Assembly (NCBI GenBank): GCA_026416355.1
Contig: JAOAFH010000176.1
Location: 1-9,199, forward strand
Length of the DNA: 9,199 nt
DNA from: Clostridiales bacterium
GTDB taxonomy: Bacteria > Bacillota > Clostridia > Clostridiales > Caloramatoraceae
Reading direction: 5' to 3'
Within the stretch, counting starts at the first letter, position 1. Each line of letters begins with the position of its first letter. The position numbers were made by a program, and so were the translations under genes. The notes beneath the pieces were generated by a model. It ran no database searches. It saw nothing but the letters and a program-made list of their open reading frames with translations, and had not been told where the DNA came from. Positions 6,453 to 9,199 of the stretch are shown here, one piece after another.

Positions 6453-9191
6453 ATGGCTAAAGATAAAATTATAGTAAAAGGAGCAAGGGAACATAATTTA
6501 AAAAATATAGATGTTGAAATCCCTAGAAATAAATTTGTGGTTTTAACTGGGTTATCAGGTTCAGGGAAGTCATCTCTTGCGTTTGATACAATATATGCAG
6601 AGGGACAAAGAAGGTATGTTGAATCTCTATCTGCATATGCAAGACAGTTTTTAGGACAGATGAACAAACCTGATGTTGATTATATAGAAGGGTTGTCACC
6701 TGCTATATCAATTGACCAAAAAACCACAAGCAAAAATCCTCGTTCTACAGTTGGAACAGTAACAGAAATTTATGATTATTTAAGGCTTTTGTATGCTAGA
6801 ATAGGTATTCCACATTGTCCTAAATGTGGTCGTGAGATTACTAAAATGAGTGTTGATCAAATAGTAAATAAAGTGCTAGAGCTCGAAGAGAGAACAAAAA
6901 TACAAGTTTTAGCGCCAGTTGTCAGAGGAAGAAAGGGAGAACATGCTAAGCTATTAGAAAAAATAAAAAAAGATGGATTTGTTAGAGTAAGAGTAGATGG
7001 TAACATATATGACATAAATGAAGAAATAAAATTAGAAAAAAATAAAAAACATAACATAGAGGTTGTAGTTGATAGAATTGCCATTAAAGATGGGATTAAA
7101 TCTAGATTATCAGACTCAATTGAAACAGCACTTAAATTATCAGAAGGGTTAGTAATAATTGATGTAATAGATGGTGAAGAGATGCTCTTTAGCGAAAACT
7201 TTGCTTGTCCTGATTGTAATATAAGCATTGGAGAGATTACTCCAAGAATGTTTTCATTTAATAATCCCTATGGTAAATGTGATAGATGTGATGGACTTGG
7301 AGCACTAATGGAGGTAAGTCCTAATTTAGTTATTAAAGATATGGATTTGTCAATAAACGAAGGAGCAATTAAACCTTGGGGAGAACTGAGAGATGACACA
7401 TGGACCTATTCAATACTTGAAGGACTTTCAAACTATTATGGATTTAGTTTAGATACTCCTTTAAAAGACTTGCCAGAGGATATTTTAAACATTATTTTAT
7501 ACGGAAATAATGGAGAAAAATTTAAAGTTAGCTTTGATAGACAGTATGGAAAAGGGGAGATGATGTATAGTTTTGAAGGAATTATACCAAATCTCCAAAG
7601 AAGATATAAAGAAACAAATTCCGAATATATTAGAAGTGAAATAGAAGGATATATGGAGTTTAAAACTTGTCCAAAGTGCAAAGGAGCAAGATTAAGAGAA
7701 GAAAGTTTAGCTGTAACAGTTGGTGGTCTTTCTATTGATAAGTTTTGTGATATGTCTATTAAAAAGGAATTGGAGTTTATAAACAATCTAGGTTTAACTG
7801 AAAGACAACAAAAAATAGCTAGCCAAATTTTAAAAGAAATAAAGGAAAGGCTGAGCTTTTTAGTTAATGTAGGACTGGATTATTTAACATTGTCACGCTC
7901 TGCTTCAACACTGTCAGGTGGTGAATCCCAAAGAATTAGACTTGCAACACAGATTGGCTCTAGTTTAGTTGGTGTTTTATATATACTTGATGAGCCAAGT
8001 ATTGGTTTACATCAAAGGGATAATGATAGGCTACTTGATACATTAAAACATTTAAGAGATTTAGGTAACACTTTAATTGTAGTTGAGCATGATGAGGATA
8101 CAATGAGGGCGGCTGATTATATTATAGATATAGGCCCAGGAGCAGGTGCACATGGTGGAAGAATTGTTGCACAAGGAACTCCTGATGAGGTTGCAGCAAA
8201 TGAAAACTCATTAACAGGACAATATCTATCAGGTAGAAGAAAAATTGATGTTCCAACTGAAAGGCGTGAGCCTAAGGGAGTTATTGAAGTTTTAGGCGCT
8301 AAGGAAAACAATTTGAAAAATATAAATGTAAAGTTTCCGCTAGGAGTATTTACATGTGTAACAGGAGTGTCAGGCTCAGGTAAAAGTACCCTAGTTAACG
8401 AAATATTATATAAAGGAGCTGCCAAGAGGATTTCACATATAAAGGATACGCCAGGAAATCATAGGGATATATTAGGGCTTGAACAAATTGATAAAATTAT
8501 TGATATTGATCAATCACCAATAGGTAGAACACCACGATCAAATCCAGCAACATATACAGGTGTGTTTGATTATATTAGAGAAGTTTTTGCACAAACACCT
8601 GAGGCTAAAATGAGGGGATACAAGCCAGGAAGATTTAGCTTTAATGTAAAGGGTGGAAGATGTGAGGCTTGTAGTGGTGATGGTATTATAAAAATAGAAA
8701 TGCAATTTTTATCAGATGTATATATTCCTTGTGAAGTATGTAAAGGAAAAAGATATAATAGCGAAACTTTAGAAGTAAAATATAAGGGAAAAAATATAGC
8801 AGAAGTTTTAGACATGACTGTTGAGGAAGCTCTTGAGTTTTTTGAAAACATACCAAGAATAAAAAACAAACTTCAAACACTATTTGATGTTGGCTTGTCA
8901 TATGTAAAGCTTGGTCAACCATCTACTCAGCTATCAGGTGGTGAAGCACAGAGAATAAAGCTTGCATATGAACTTTCTAAAAGAAGTACAGGTAAAACAC
9001 TTTATATTTTAGATGAGCCAACCACAGGACTTCATATAGAAGATGTAAGAAGACTTATAGAAATAATACAAAGATTAACTAGTGCAGGAAATACTGTTGT
9101 TGTTATTGAGCATAATTTAGATGTAATAAAATGTGCAGACTATATAATTGACCTTGGACCTGAAGGTGGAGATATGGGGGAACAGTTATAG
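6453..9191 (+). CDS. uvrA: Excinuclease ABC subunit A (UvrA), apparent frameshift near the C-terminus
   Basis: UvrA is the ATP-driven lesion sensor of nucleotide excision repair that dimerises, finds distortions and hands DNA to UvrB. Two ABC modules are visible. The first has Walker A G-L-S-G-S-G-K-S-S (33-41), ABC signature L-S-G-G-E-S-Q from 487 and Walker B ending D513-E514. The second has Walker A G-V-S-G-S-G-K-S-T (638-646), signature L-S-G-G-E-A-Q from 827 and Walker B ending D854-E855. Zinc cysteine pairs are at 122/125 and 406/409, 252/255 with 276/279, and 737/740 with 760/763, the last being the DNA-contacting finger. ATG at 6453 follows AGAGGTGA. The frame stops at 912 residues, while the family is usually about 940. 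After G-P-E-G-G-D the expected G-G-T-V-I-A-T-G continues in the next frame from 9179 to the window edge, so one base seems to be missing in the G run 9176-9180. All ATPase motifs precede the break. No LexA box is visible upstream. Confidence 0.95.
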   Translation: MAKDKIIVKGAREHNLKNIDVEIPRNKFVVLTGLSGSGKSSLAFDTIYAEGQRRYVESLSAYARQFLGQMNKPDVDYIEGLSPAISIDQKTTSKNPRSTVGTVTEIYDYLRLLYARIGIPHCPKCGREITKMSVDQIVNKVLELEERTKIQVLAPVVRGRKGEHAKLLEKIKKDGFVRVRVDGNIYDINEEIKLEKNKKHNIEVVVDRIAIKDGIKSRLSDSIETALKLSEGLVIIDVIDGEEMLFSENFACPDCNISIGEITPRMFSFNNPYGKCDRCDGLGALMEVSPNLVIKDMDLSINEGAIKPWGELRDDTWTYSILEGLSNYYGFSLDTPLKDLPEDILNIILYGNNGEKFKVSFDRQYGKGEMMYSFEGIIPNLQRRYKETNSEYIRSEIEGYMEFKTCPKCKGARLREESLAVTVGGLSIDKFCDMSIKKELEFINNLGLTERQQKIASQILKEIKERLSFLVNVGLDYLTLSRSASTLSGGESQRIRLATQIGSSLVGVLYILDEPSIGLHQRDNDRLLDTLKHLRDLGNTLIVVEHDEDTMRAADYIIDIGPGAGAHGGRIVAQGTPDEVAANENSLTGQYLSGRRKIDVPTERREPKGVIEVLGAKENNLKNINVKFPLGVFTCVTGVSGSGKSTLVNEILYKGAAKRISHIKDTPGNHRDILGLEQIDKIIDIDQSPIGRTPRSNPATYTGVFDYIREVFAQTPEAKMRGYKPGRFSFNVKGGRCEACSGDGIIKIEMQFLSDVYIPCEVCKGKRYNSETLEVKYKGKNIAEVLDMTVEEALEFFENIPRIKNKLQTLFDVGLSYVKLGQPSTQLSGGEAQRIKLAYELSKRSTGKTLYILDEPTTGLHIEDVRRLIEIIQRLTSAGNTVVVIEHNLDVIKCADYIIDLGPEGGDMGEQL

Positions 9192-9199
9192 CAACAGGT

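Noticed and set aside
6431..8922. Several minus-strand open frames within uvrA
   Set aside because: All are antisense to conserved UvrA motifs, are Ser/Leu/Ile-rich as expected for the complement of this coding sequence, and resemble no known family.

Overview
This 9.2 kb window is AT-rich bacterial DNA of low-GC Gram-positive type, most likely from a Clostridia-class Firmicute. Pointers to this are the codon choice (AT-ending, AGA/ATA-rich), strong AGAGGTG/GGGAGGTG-type Shine-Dalgarno sites, compact hairpin-plus-T-run terminators, and a Bacillus/Clostridium-type LexA operator (CGAACATATGTTCA) in front of uvrB. I cannot fix the genus from the sequence alone.

Layout from left to right. (1) Positions 1-948 hold the 3' part of a gene for a duplicated P-loop NTPase whose start lies before the window. 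(2) After 25 bases comes asnB, glutamine-dependent asparagine synthetase. It starts at a TTG codon that places the catalytic cysteine at position 2, and it is closed by a terminator overlapping its stop codon. (3) A two-gene Phd/Doc-type toxin-antitoxin cassette follows, with its own promoter, a 4-base gene overlap and its own terminator. (4) uvrB is next, with a sigma-A-type promoter directly followed by an SOS box. (5) A short GT-A-fold glycosyltransferase gene lies on the minus strand, tail-to-tail with uvrB and overlapping it by 17 bases. (6) uvrA runs to the right edge, with an apparent one-base deletion in a G run close to its 3' end.

How the genes fit together. UvrB and UvrA are the damage-recognition half of nucleotide excision repair and are often adjacent and co-transcribed in Firmicutes. 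Here a visibly AT-richer glycosyltransferase gene in the opposite orientation separates them, and only uvrB has a recognisable LexA site. The toxin-antitoxin cassette sits as a self-contained unit between asnB and uvrB. The NTPase and asnB look like a co-transcribed pair, but no functional link is evident.

I found no clear new biological system. The observations most worth following up are the glycosyltransferase splitting uvrB from uvrA, the uvrA frameshift, and two perfect inverted repeats just upstream of and inside the uvrB promoter. No tRNA, rRNA, CRISPR, insertion sequence or riboswitch was seen, and no gene-free stretch exceeds 180 bases.
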